From: Desulfatirhabdium butyrativorans
GTDB lineage: Bacteria; Desulfobacterota; Desulfobacteria; Desulfobacterales; JAIFKL01
Length of the DNA stretch: 15,883 nucleotides
Direction: 5' to 3'
NCBI GenBank assembly: GCA_022736535.1
Contig: DZCT01000064.1
Location: 1 to 15,883, forward strand
Below the pieces are notes generated by a model, which saw only the letters and a program-made list of their open reading frames with translations, made no database searches and was not told the origin of the DNA. The translations under genes were made by a program, and so were the position numbers. Below are positions 1-7,025 of this stretch, piece by piece (the stretch's first letter is position 1; the number at the start of each line of letters is the position of its first letter).

Positions 1-1
1 T

Positions 2-159
2 AAGGTGAGAGGTGAGAGGTGAGAGGTGAGAGACAAACCCCTGACCTCGAACCCCGAACCCCGAACCCTTTTTTTAAAGGTGAGAGGTAAGAGGTGAGAG
101 GTGAAAGACAAACCCCTGACCTCGAACCCCGCACCCCGAACCCTTTTTTAAGGTGAGAG
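2..159. repeat. Tandem repeat of about 75 bp, two copies plus a partial third
   Basis: Two near-identical units start at about 2 and 77, and a third begins at 150. Each unit opens with GGTGAGAG heptamer-like tracts, continues with ACAAACCCCTGACCTCG, then repeats of GAACCCC, and ends in a run of T. The third copy is cut short after AAGGTGAGAG, and that piece is the Shine-Dalgarno region of the gene starting at 160. The array continues off the left edge, so its full length is unknown. No coding role is seen. Confidence 0.9.
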
Positions 160-2094
160 ATGACTGAGACATTGCATCAAAACTGGAAAGCGATTCGGGA
201 AGAAGCTGAGGCGCGGCGGAATGCGTTCAGAGAAGCCGCTGTTCCCAAAATTCATATCGGTATGGCAACCTGCGGCATTGCTTCCGGCGCGATGGAGACC
301 AAAAAAGCTTTTGAGGACGCGCTTGCCGAACAAAATATCGAAGCCCGTATTCACACGGTCGGGTGCGTGGGGCATTGCTACGCCGAGCCGGTGGTTATCA
401 TTGATCATCCCGCGTCCGGGTTTCCGCCCATTTTCTACCATCAGGTAACGCCCGGAAAAGCGAAAATGCTGACCCATCTCTTTCTGAAAGAAGGAGACCC
501 CCGGTTTGAGCATGTTTACGGCGCAACAGAAGTCAACGAACTGATTCCGTCTGTCATGGAATTTCCCCGTTTTAATCAGGAAAAACGGATGATTATGGAA
601 AAATGCGGGCGCATTGATCCCCAAGACATTTATGAATACATTGCCGATGGCGGATATGAATCGCTCGTAAAATCGCTTGAAATGCCGCCGGAGGAAGTCG
701 TTGCCGAGATACAGAAATCCGGGCTGCGGGGGCGGGGCGGCGCCGGCTTTCCCACCGGCAGAAAATGGGATCTGGCAAGGCGCGCTCAGGGACAGAATAA
801 AATCGTCATCTGCAATGCGGACGAAGGCGATCCGGGCGCATACATGGACCGGACAATTCTGGAGAGCAATCCGCATCAGATATTGGAAGGACTGATGATC
901 TGCGCTTATGCTGTGGGCGCTCGGGAGGCTTTGATATATGTGCGGGCAGAATATCCTCTTGCGGTAAAAATTATCACAAAGGCGATTGAGCAGGCAAAAG
1001 CCCTTAAATTAGCAGGCAAAAGCATTCTGGGAACCGGCTTTGATCTCGACATTATCGTGTTTCAGGGTTCCGGCGCGTTTGTCTGCGGAGAAGAGACCGC
1101 GCTGATTCAGTCCATTGAAGGACAGAGAGGAATGCCCCTGCATCGCCCGCCGTATCCGGTTGAAAAAGGACTCGGAGGAGAGCCGACGGTTATCAACAAT
1201 GTGAAAACACTGTCCTCTGTTCCGCCTATTCTGCAACACGGCGCGGACTGGTACAGAAGCATCGGCTCGGAACACAGCCCCGGCACAGCGATTTTTTCGG
1301 TGGTCGGCGATGTGGTTCATCCGGGCTTGGTGGAAATTCCTATGGGCGTTTCGCTGCGAACCCTTATTTTCGATATATGCGGCGGCATTCCGAATAAAAA
1401 GAAATTCAAAGCAGTTCAGATCGGGGGACCTTCGGGCGGATGTCTTCCGGAAGATTTTTTGGACACGCCCATTGATTTTGACTCGCTCACAGCCGCAGGC
1501 GCGATGATGGGATCCGGCGGCATGGTCGTGATGAATGAAGACGCCTGCATGGTGAATGTCTCCCGCTATTTCCTTGAGTTCACGCAAAAAGAATCCTGCG
1601 GGAAATGCACATTTTGCAGAATCGGCACCTGTCATCTGCTCGGCATATTGGATCGTCTCACAAAAGGAGAAGGCAGAGAAGGCGATCTGGAAGAACTTGA
1701 GTCATTGAGTGAAGACATCAAAAACGGCTCTCTCTGCGGACTGGGCAAAACCGCGCCGAATCCGGTACTCACTTCTCTCCGCTATTTCCGGGACGAATAC
1801 GAAGCGCATGTCAGAGAGAAAAAATGTCCGGGCAAGATGTGCCGCCCTCTGACCGCGTTTTACATTGATTTGGAGAAATGCGCGCGAGGCTGCGACGCCT
1901 GTGTGGGATGCTGTCCGGTGGATGCGGTGTTCACCACCCGGAATCGGAAAAAAGGTATAGATCAGAGTCTTTGCGTCAAATGCGGCGAGTGCATGGCAGC
2001 CTGTCCGCCCCAGTACGATGCGGTGCGGAAAGTCTCGCCGCCGGAACTCGCGCCCTTTATTGAACGTCCCGCAACAAAGGAAAGTCATCCGTAG
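160..2094 (+). CDS. NuoF/HndC-type NADH-binding flavoprotein with C-terminal ferredoxin domain
   Basis: This is a 644-residue diaphorase subunit of the NuoF/HoxF/HndC family. It is expected to carry FMN, bind NAD(P)H and pass electrons to iron-sulfur clusters in a soluble cytoplasmic complex. Residues 30-110 form a thioredoxin-like [2Fe-2S] domain. The FMN/NADH core shows GRGGAGFPTGRKW at 191-203, CNADEGDPGAYMDR at 218-231 and CGEET at 309-313. A [4Fe-4S] site is formed by C480, C483, C486 and C526. The C-terminus holds a two-cluster ferredoxin: C574, C578, C581 and C585, then C605, C608, C611 and C615. Two features are odd. The N-terminal domain shows only three obvious cysteines (C38, C69, C73), and the first ferredoxin motif has CX3C instead of CX2C. 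The start follows AGGTGAGAG at 151-159. A HoxU-like partner lies 214 bp downstream. The electron acceptor partner (hydrogenase, formate dehydrogenase or other) is not in the window, so the exact complex is unknown. Confidence 0.93.
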   Translation: MTETLHQNWKAIREEAEARRNAFREAAVPKIHIGMATCGIASGAMETKKAFEDALAEQNIEARIHTVGCVGHCYAEPVVIIDHPASGFPPIFYHQVTPGKAKMLTHLFLKEGDPRFEHVYGATEVNELIPSVMEFPRFNQEKRMIMEKCGRIDPQDIYEYIADGGYESLVKSLEMPPEEVVAEIQKSGLRGRGGAGFPTGRKWDLARRAQGQNKIVICNADEGDPGAYMDRTILESNPHQILEGLMICAYAVGAREALIYVRAEYPLAVKIITKAIEQAKALKLAGKSILGTGFDLDIIVFQGSGAFVCGEETALIQSIEGQRGMPLHRPPYPVEKGLGGEPTVINNVKTLSSVPPILQHGADWYRSIGSEHSPGTAIFSVVGDVVHPGLVEIPMGVSLRTLIFDICGGIPNKKKFKAVQIGGPSGGCLPEDFLDTPIDFDSLTAAGAMMGSGGMVVMNEDACMVNVSRYFLEFTQKESCGKCTFCRIGTCHLLGILDRLTKGEGREGDLEELESLSEDIKNGSLCGLGKTAPNPVLTSLRYFRDEYEAHVREKKCPGKMCRPLTAFYIDLEKCARGCDACVGCCPVDAVFTTRNRKKGIDQSLCVKCGECMAACPPQYDAVRKVSPPELAPFIERPATKESHP

Positions 2095-2114
2095 GGACAC
2101 GGCGGCGGTATAAG

Positions 2115-2260
2115 TTTCTCGCAAAGACGCTAAGTTCGCAAAGAACAGGCTTCCCCCGGCTGTCATTCTGAGCGCAGCGAAGAATCTCTCTCCGATGCTG
2201 AGACCCTTCGCTACGCTCAGGGTGACAGGGATAAGAAATCTTTGCGCTCTTTGCGAGAAA
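2115..2260. repeat. Nested palindromic repeat between the diaphorase genes
   Basis: There are two inverted repeats, one inside the other. The outer arms begin TTTCTCGCAAAG at 2115 and end CTTTGCGAGAAA at 2260. The inner arms run from CTGTCATTCTGAGCGCAGCG at 2160 to CGCTACGCTCAGGGTGACAG at 2228. The inner element is the widespread intergenic repeat that, when translated by mistake, gives peptides like HPERSEGS. The whole unit separates two genes that would normally be tightly linked, so it probably inserted between them. It could fold in the mRNA and alter the ratio of the two subunits, but that is inference. Confidence 0.85.
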
Positions 2261-2308
2261 TTGCTGACGCTTATTCCCGTAAAGTCTATTCTTGAGGACA
2301 ATATAACA

Positions 2309-2971
2309 ATGATGCTCAACGTCGTGATAGACGATAAAAAAATTGAAGTCGAAGAAGGAAAAAATCTCCTTCAGGCATGTCTTGACAATGACATTTATAT
2401 TCCGAATCTGTGCTATGTCAAAGATATGACGCATCCGCAGGCTTCATGCAGACTCTGCTTTGTAGAAATTGAAGGCGAAAAAAAACCGGTTCCCTCGTGT
2501 TCCGTGACTGTCCGGGAAGGCATGAAGGTCCGGACAGACACGCCGTCCGTAAGACGATTGCAGCGCAGCGCGTTTCATCTGCTGCTGTCGAGACATGATG
2601 TGGAATGCAAAATCTGTCCTGCCAATAAAAAATGCGAATTGCAGAAAATCGCCAAATTTCTCAAAGTCGGTCTCAAGTCCAAGTATCCGCTTCTGTTGCC
2701 GAAATCCGTATCAGAAACCGGGAGACAGGAGACAGATGAAAGTCATCCGGTTTTGAATTACTATCCGAACCGATGTGTGCTGTGCGGCAAATGTATTCAT
2801 GTCTGTCGGAACACACACGGCATAGCGCTTCTGACATTTTCCAAACGGGGGATTGACACGGTTATCAGCTTTTACGGAGAAGAAGATGTGTCAAGGCTTC
2901 CCGGGGAGAAATGTCTTGCCTGTGTGAATATCTGTCCGGTGAGCGCGATTACGCTGAAATCTTTGTCGTAA
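2309..2971 (+). CDS. HoxU / NuoG N-terminal-type iron-sulfur subunit
   Basis: This 220-residue electron-transfer subunit resembles HoxU and the N-terminal part of NuoG or of the iron-only hydrogenase. Residues 1-78 are a plant-type [2Fe-2S] ferredoxin (C35, C47, C50, C64). Next comes the NuoG-type His-Cys cluster site H96, C100, C103, C109. A two-cluster ferredoxin follows: C156, C159, C162 and C166 form a full motif, but the last motif has only C202, C205 and C209. G199 occupies the place of its expected first cysteine. The start at 2309 is chosen because homology begins there and GAGG at 2294-2297 precedes it; ATG at 2312 is also possible. The open frame extends upstream into the repeat but that part is not coding. 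The protein presumably accepts electrons from the flavoprotein encoded at 160-2094. No catalytic subunit follows directly. Confidence 0.9.
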   Translation: MMLNVVIDDKKIEVEEGKNLLQACLDNDIYIPNLCYVKDMTHPQASCRLCFVEIEGEKKPVPSCSVTVREGMKVRTDTPSVRRLQRSAFHLLLSRHDVECKICPANKKCELQKIAKFLKVGLKSKYPLLLPKSVSETGRQETDESHPVLNYYPNRCVLCGKCIHVCRNTHGIALLTFSKRGIDTVISFYGEEDVSRLPGEKCLACVNICPVSAITLKSLS

Positions 2972-3310
2972 AGGGGTAGCAACGGCACTGCACGGTGGAC
3001 ACGCTTCGCTTTCTCCGCCCTGCGGGATACTACGGAATCCGCTCAGAATGACAGCGGCAAATTCCGGAGCGTCAAAGATAAGATAACTCTTGCCAATTTT
3101 CTTATTTTCGTATAAAGAGAGAGATAATCTTTCTGCTTCAGAAAGCATAAGCGATGAGCAGGCTTTATCCGAATTTTTGACAGCCGCGCAGAAGCAGTGA
3201 TTCAAGAACTGAATTTTTTCAAAAAACTCAGTTCCTTCAGCGTGCGTCGCTACACTTGCACGACTGACTGATGTTTAATCTTATTGTCGAATATTACAGG
3301 AGGTTTTTTT
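2972..3310. other. Gene-free interval with repeat remnants and one hairpin
   Basis: No gene is supported here. Around 3020-3056 is a decayed piece of the same repeat seen at 2160-2228, recognisable by CCGCTCAGAATGACAG. At 3206-3234 is an inverted repeat: GAACTGA pairs with TCAGTTC and an inner run of six T pairs with six A. No T-run follows the hairpin, so it is not a convincing terminator. The cyclophilin ribosome binding site AGGAGG is at 3298-3303. I saw no clear promoter. Confidence 0.6.
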
Positions 3311-3847
3311 ATGCTGGGTGTAAAAGGTGTAAAAAATGACTATAAGGAAGACGCGGAGCGTCTGACAGCCGTATTCATAACCAATTACGGAAATTTTGAA
3401 GCTGAACTCTATGCCAAGGAGTGTCCTGAAACGGTATGGAATTTTGTGAATCTTGCCGAAGGCAGACAGGACACGGAAAGAGGCGGAAATTTTTATGACG
3501 GTCTGAGTTTTCACCGAATCATCAGCGGCTTTGTCATTCAGGGCGGATGCCCTATCGGAAACGGCACCGGAGGTCCGGGATATAATTTCAAAGATGAGAC
3601 GCATCCCGGTTTGAAACACTCGGGACCGGGCATTCTTTCCATGGCAAATGCCGGACCCGGAACCAACGGCAGCCAGTTTTTTATCACTCTTGCCGCGACC
3701 CCGCATCTGAACGGCAGGCACACGGTTTTCGGGAAAGTGGTCAAGGGCTTGGATGTGGTGAAAAAAATCGGAGAGGTAAAGACAGACCGCTCAGACAAAC
3801 CTGAAAAACCCGTGCTGATGAAAAAGGTCACGATTCAAAGGTCCTGA
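3311..3847 (+). CDS. Cyclophilin-type peptidyl-prolyl cis-trans isomerase
   Basis: This 178-residue protein is a single cyclophilin domain that catalyses cis-trans isomerisation of proline peptide bonds during protein folding. Active-site residues are visible: F67-H68-R69 in the FHR motif, Q77 in VIQGG, MANAGP at 111-116, and QFF at 122-124. H137 lies in NGRHTVFGKV. H132 occupies the position of the cyclosporin-binding tryptophan of human cyclophilin A, as expected for a bacterial enzyme with low drug affinity. There is no signal peptide, so it should be cytoplasmic. The start at 3311 is set by a perfect AGGAGG seven bases upstream; an in-frame ATG at 3284 lies upstream of this Shine-Dalgarno and adds nine residues that do not fit the family. 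The gene stands alone, flanked by repeat-rich gaps. Confidence 0.93.
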   Translation: MLGVKGVKNDYKEDAERLTAVFITNYGNFEAELYAKECPETVWNFVNLAEGRQDTERGGNFYDGLSFHRIISGFVIQGGCPIGNGTGGPGYNFKDETHPGLKHSGPGILSMANAGPGTNGSQFFITLAATPHLNGRHTVFGKVVKGLDVVKKIGEVKTDRSDKPEKPVLMKKVTIQRS

Positions 3848-4083
3848 GAACTTGTACGTTTACGGTTTCTGTCCGGTCTGCGAAAGACATTTATAACCTT
3901 CGCAGACTGATTCAACAGACATTTTCGGAAATAAGCGGTAAATCTTCCGCAGGGGCGCAAAGACCGCCGAGCCGCTGAAAATTGAAACAGCCGGCGGCGC
4001 ATTTCTGTCTTTCCTCCTTTGCGCTCTCTGCGTCCCGGGCTTAGAATAGACGCGAGAGCCTTTTTTATTTCCGATAAAGTCTG
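3848..4083. other. Gene-free interval after the cyclophilin gene
   Basis: No gene is supported. GTCTGCGAA at 3876-3884 pairs exactly with TTCGCAGAC at 3899-3907 across a 14-base loop, but no T-run follows, so this is a hairpin of unknown role. Between about 3955 and 4040 are imperfect copies of the GCGCAAAGAC / CTTTGCGCTC repeat also seen at 2115-2260. Confidence 0.55.
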
Positions 4084-4234
4084 ATACCGATTCGCTTTCA
4101 AAAACGGTGTTCTCCGTAAAACCGCTTTTTAAACGCCCGGCTAAGAACAGGTCGCGGTTTAAGCGATTTGAATCTGTTTTCAGCCCGGGCGCTTTACGGT
4201 CTGAGAAGACCGATCTTTGAAAGCGAATTGGTAT
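4084..4234. repeat. Short inverted-repeat element with ATACC ends, copy 1
   Basis: The 151-bp element has 19-base terminal inverted repeats. The left end is ATACCGATTCGCTTTCAAA, and the right end, read on the other strand, is ATACCAATTCGCTTTCAAA, with one mismatch. The interior is itself an imperfect palindrome, for example CGCCCGGCTAAGAACAG near 4133 against CTGTTTTCAGCCCGGGCG near 4174. There is no coding capacity. The structure fits a miniature inverted-repeat transposable element or a palindromic intergenic repeat, but no transposase is present to confirm mobility. It ends 47 bp before the next start codon. Confidence 0.8.
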
Positions 4235-4237
4235 AAT
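4229..4237 (+). promoter_or_regulatory. Extended -10 promoter box at the element end
   Basis: TGGTATAAT combines a perfect TATAAT with the upstream TG of an extended -10 box. It forms at the junction of the element's right end with flanking DNA. Transcription would start near 4244, about 38 bases before the gene at 4282. No good -35 box is seen, which is tolerated in extended -10 promoters. Confidence 0.5.
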
Positions 4238-4281
4238 ATCAACAGCTTGTCAAAAAAACTTAAATAGAAAGGATTTTACTT

Positions 4282-4908
4282 ATGGAATGTCCCAAATGCG
4301 GAAAAGCAGATGCAACGGTGGTTGATTCAAGGTTGACAAAGGATCAGAAAAATGTGCGGCGGCGGCGGGAGTGTTCAGTCTGTTCAAACAAATTCATAAC
4401 CTATGAGATAACGGAAGAAGATCTTCTGCCTTTTCTGGTGCGGAAAAATCTGGGGGACAGCGCCTCAGGCGGCAACCTGAACACGGCATTGGCTTTTATA
4501 AGGAATATATTAGAGCTGATGTCCGAGGAAAAGGGTAAGGAAGAAAGCGCAGGTGCCGGGGCGGAAAAAATCGTCAAAGCGGAAAAGCCTCAGCCGGAAA
4601 AGAAAGCAGCGGAGGAGAATGTAACGGAGGAGAAAGCAGCGGAGGAGAAAGCAGTGGGGGCCAAACCTCGGGGCAGGAAAGCCGGGAACAAGACGGCTGA
4701 ACAAATCACTGATATTTCTGACATAGATGATGCGACCGCGACCGACACCGTTCTCCAGATTATCAAAAAAAATAAGAAAGGCATTGATGTTGCTGAGTTG
4801 AAAAAGAAAACCGGCTTTAACGACAAAAAAGTCCGCAACATCGTTCATCGCGCGTCCAAGCAGGGCAAAATCAAAAGGGTCGGCAGAGGACTTTATGTGA
4901 TTGCGTAA
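4282..4908 (+). CDS. NrdR-like zinc-ribbon protein with C-terminal winged-helix-like domain
   Basis: This 208-residue protein starts with a clear NrdR-type zinc ribbon: C3, C6, C31 and C34, with VVDSR at 13-17 and RRRREC at 26-31, the DNA-contacting part of the ribonucleotide reductase repressor. The ATP-cone that follows in true NrdR (about 150 residues in total) is missing. Residues 83-140 are instead a low-complexity linker rich in Glu, Lys and Ala with EEK-type pentapeptide repeats. Residues 152-208 look like a small winged helix, with LKKKTGFNDKKVRNIVHR as a plausible recognition region and a basic GKIKRVGRGLYVI wing. It is probably a DNA-binding protein, but its target is unknown and it should not be called NrdR. 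AAAGGA at 4268-4273 supports the start. A transposable-like element lies on each side. Confidence 0.85.
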   Translation: MECPKCGKADATVVDSRLTKDQKNVRRRRECSVCSNKFITYEITEEDLLPFLVRKNLGDSASGGNLNTALAFIRNILELMSEEKGKEESAGAGAEKIVKAEKPQPEKKAAEENVTEEKAAEEKAVGAKPRGRKAGNKTAEQITDISDIDDATATDTVLQIIKKNKKGIDVAELKKKTGFNDKKVRNIVHRASKQGKIKRVGRGLYVIA

Positions 4909-4920
4909 TTTTTAAATGTC

Positions 4921-5126
4921 ATACTGAATCTCTATTGAAAGTATTCTCTCATTTTGTTTTCCGCAGAGTTGTTTCCCACAGAGGACACAGAGCGTGAAAA
5001 AACCACAGAGATCACAGAGGAGTTTAACAATTTGTGATCTTTGTGTATTCTCTGTGATCTCTGTGGGAAAATCTCTGTGAACTCTGCTGAAAAAAATATC
5101 ATATAAAGTCAATAGAGATTCGGTAT
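4921..5126. repeat. Inverted-repeat element with ATACC ends and CACAGAG core, copy 2
   Basis: The left end ATACTGAATCTCTATTGA (4921-4938) pairs with the right end (5109-5126), which reads ATACCGAATCTCTATTGA on the other strand, with one mismatch. The interior continues as an imperfect palindrome built from CACAGAGGACACAGAG-type units, a repeat common in intergenic DNA of Desulfobacterota and other phyla. It starts 12 bp after the stop codon at 4908. Open frames inside it, such as those giving PQRTQR-like peptides, are repeat artefacts. Confidence 0.85.
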
Positions 5127-5183
5127 CAGGTGTCAAGTGACGGGTATTCAAACTTCTAATTCTCACTTCTCACTTAACACCTG
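5127..5183. repeat. Second inverted repeat abutting copy 2
   Basis: CAGGTGTCAAGTGA at 5127-5140 pairs with TCACTTAACACCTG at 5170-5183, with one mismatch in 14. Between the arms lies a TTCTCACTTCTCACTT tract, which read on the other strand resembles the GTGAGAG tracts of the array at 2-159. It directly abuts the previous element and lies 19 bp before the fumarase Shine-Dalgarno sequence. Confidence 0.7.
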
Positions 5184-5218
5184 GCATTTACTTCTGACAA
5201 CAAGGAGAACCTTGAGAA

Positions 5219-6826
5219 ATGGCAGCATTTACATATCGTGAGATGTTTCCTTTGGGACCGGATTCAACAGAATACCGTCTTCTGACAACAGATCATGTTT
5301 CCACAGCTTTGTTTGAAGGCAAAGAAATTCTGAAGATCGCACCTGAAGGACTGACGCTTCTTGCCGAGCAGGCGTTTAAAGATGTCTCGCATCTGCTCAG
5401 ACCCTCCCATCTGAAACTTCTGACAGAGATTTTCAAAGACCCGGAAAGCTCCGAAAACGACCGATATGTCGCGCTTGAAATGCTCAAAAATGCGGTGATT
5501 GCCGCAGAAGGCATTTTTCCCATGTGTCAGGACACCGGCACGGCGATTGTGATGGGAAAGAAAGGTCAACGGGTGTGGACCGGCTTTTCCGATGAGGAAG
5601 CCATTGCCGAAGGCGTGTTCAATGTCTATACGAAAACCAATCTGCGGTATTCTCAGAATGCGCCCCTGACCATGTATGAGGAAAAAAATACCGGCTGCAA
5701 TCTGCCCGCACAGATCGAACTTTACGCAACAGAAGGAAATGTCTATAAATTTCTTTTTATAGCAAAAGGGGGCGGCTCCGCCAACAAATCCTATCTGTAT
5801 CAGGAAACCAAAGCCCTGCTGACGCCGCAGAAATTGGCGGCGTTTGCAAAAGAAAAAATGAAAAGTCTGGGAACCGCGGCCTGTCCGCCTTATCATCTGG
5901 CGTTTGTGGTGGGCGGCACGTCTGCGGAGATGAATCTCAAGACCGTGAAATTGGCTTCGGCAAAATATTTGGATGATCTTCCCACAAAAGGAAGTGAAAC
6001 CGGACATGCGTTCAGAGATTTGGAAATGGAAGCCGAGCTGCTGAAAATATCTCGCGAGATCGGTCTCGGCGCGCAGTTCGGCGGAAAGTATTTCTGTCTC
6101 GACACGCGGGTGATCCGGCTGCCGAGGCACGGCGCGTCCTGTCCGGTGGGCATCGGCGTGAGTTGCAGCGCGGACAGAAATATCAAAGCAAAGATTACCG
6201 ACAAGGGAATTTTTCTGGAGAAATTGGAAACTGATCCCTCGAAATATCTCCCGCAAGTCAAAGAAAGCGATGCAGGCGCGGTGCGGATTGACCTGAACAG
6301 ACCCATGAGTGAAATCCGGGCTGAGTTGAGCAAATATCCGATTGCCACCCGGCTGCTGCTCACGGGAAAAATTGTGGTGGGAAGAGACATTGCCCATGCA
6401 AAACTCAAAGAGCGTCTGGATCGGGGAGAAGGACTTCCGCAGTATTTCAAGGATCATATCATTTATTATGCGGGTCCCGCAAAGACGCCGCAGGGCTATC
6501 CTTCCGGTTCTTTCGGTCCCACCACCGCCGGGCGTATGGATTCTTATGTGCCGGAGTTTCAGAAACTCGGCGGTTCCATGGTGATGCTGGCAAAAGGAAA
6601 CCGCTCGAAAATTGTTACCGAGTCATGCAAGCAATACGGCGGGTTTTATCTCGGCTCCATCGGCGGACCCGCGGCGAGATTAGGCAGAGACTGCATCACC
6701 AAGATTGAAACCCTTGAATATCCCGAACTCGGCATGGAAGCCATTTTTATGATTACGGTGAAAGACTTTCCCGCGTTCATCATTGTGGACGACAAAGGGA
6801 ATGATTTTTTTGACCGGCTGCTGTAA
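5219..6826 (+). CDS. Fumarate hydratase, class I, iron-sulfur type
   Basis: This 535-residue protein is a full-length single-chain class I fumarase that interconverts fumarate and malate in the cytoplasm with an oxygen-sensitive [4Fe-4S] cluster. The three cluster cysteines are C103 (in MCQDTG), C222 (in AACPPYH) and C316 (in VSCSADR). Their spacings of 119 and 94 residues match the cluster cysteines of the Leishmania enzyme. The beta domain (about 365-535) shows GKIVVGRDIAHAKLKE, GPTTAGRMDSY at 433-443 and GNRSKIVTESC. In an anaerobe it would serve the citric acid cycle or its reversal. AAGGAG at 5202-5207 supports the start. No other citric acid cycle gene is adjacent, so it seems to be transcribed alone. 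The symbol is left empty because fumA and fumB types cannot be told apart here. Confidence 0.96.
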   Translation: MAAFTYREMFPLGPDSTEYRLLTTDHVSTALFEGKEILKIAPEGLTLLAEQAFKDVSHLLRPSHLKLLTEIFKDPESSENDRYVALEMLKNAVIAAEGIFPMCQDTGTAIVMGKKGQRVWTGFSDEEAIAEGVFNVYTKTNLRYSQNAPLTMYEEKNTGCNLPAQIELYATEGNVYKFLFIAKGGGSANKSYLYQETKALLTPQKLAAFAKEKMKSLGTAACPPYHLAFVVGGTSAEMNLKTVKLASAKYLDDLPTKGSETGHAFRDLEMEAELLKISREIGLGAQFGGKYFCLDTRVIRLPRHGASCPVGIGVSCSADRNIKAKITDKGIFLEKLETDPSKYLPQVKESDAGAVRIDLNRPMSEIRAELSKYPIATRLLLTGKIVVGRDIAHAKLKERLDRGEGLPQYFKDHIIYYAGPAKTPQGYPSGSFGPTTAGRMDSYVPEFQKLGGSMVMLAKGNRSKIVTESCKQYGGFYLGSIGGPAARLGRDCITKIETLEYPELGMEAIFMITVKDFPAFIIVDDKGNDFFDRLL

Positions 6827-6987
6827 AAGATACTATCGCCTCAGAGTCGGGAGATTAAGCGATCAGACCTTCCTTCGGCTCGCTCATGCTCACGGCTCTG
6901 ATTAATACCTATTGTAAACGCTGTTTTGGATTCGCAAAACAGAATCTGAACTGCTCAAATAGCTATTATATATAGATTTATTTTTTT

Positions 6988-7023
6988 ATGTCTCTGTGTT
7001 TCTTCGAGGAGGCAGAAGTATAA
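6988..7023 (+). CDS. Possible 11-codon leader peptide before the radical SAM gene
   Basis: ATG at 6988 opens a short frame encoding MSLCFFEEAEV and stops with TAA at 7021-7023, two bases before the proposed TTG start of the next gene. The frame runs through the GAGGAGG at 7006-7012, so its translation would expose or mask that site. It has no obvious Shine-Dalgarno of its own, so it may be chance. Confidence 0.2.
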   Translation: MSLCFFEEAEV

Positions 7024-7025
7024 AT

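Noticed and set aside
2057..2434. - strand frames giving HPERSEGS-like peptides
   Set aside because: This peptide is the well-known mistranslation of an intergenic palindromic repeat, not a gene.
3206..3234. Hairpin before the cyclophilin gene as a terminator
   Set aside because: The stem is AT-rich inside and no T-run follows it on either strand.
3263..3273. ACTGACTGATG identical to part of the second TetR operator-like palindrome
   Set aside because: It has no inverted partner nearby and is not in a recognised promoter, so an 11-base match is probably chance.
4282..4908. Annotation of the zinc-ribbon gene as nrdR
   Set aside because: The ATP-cone domain that defines NrdR function is absent.
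5264..6457. Long - strand open frame (397 codons) opposite the fumarase gene
   Set aside because: It mirrors the codon structure of the clear fumarase gene, has no recognisable domain and is a shadow frame.
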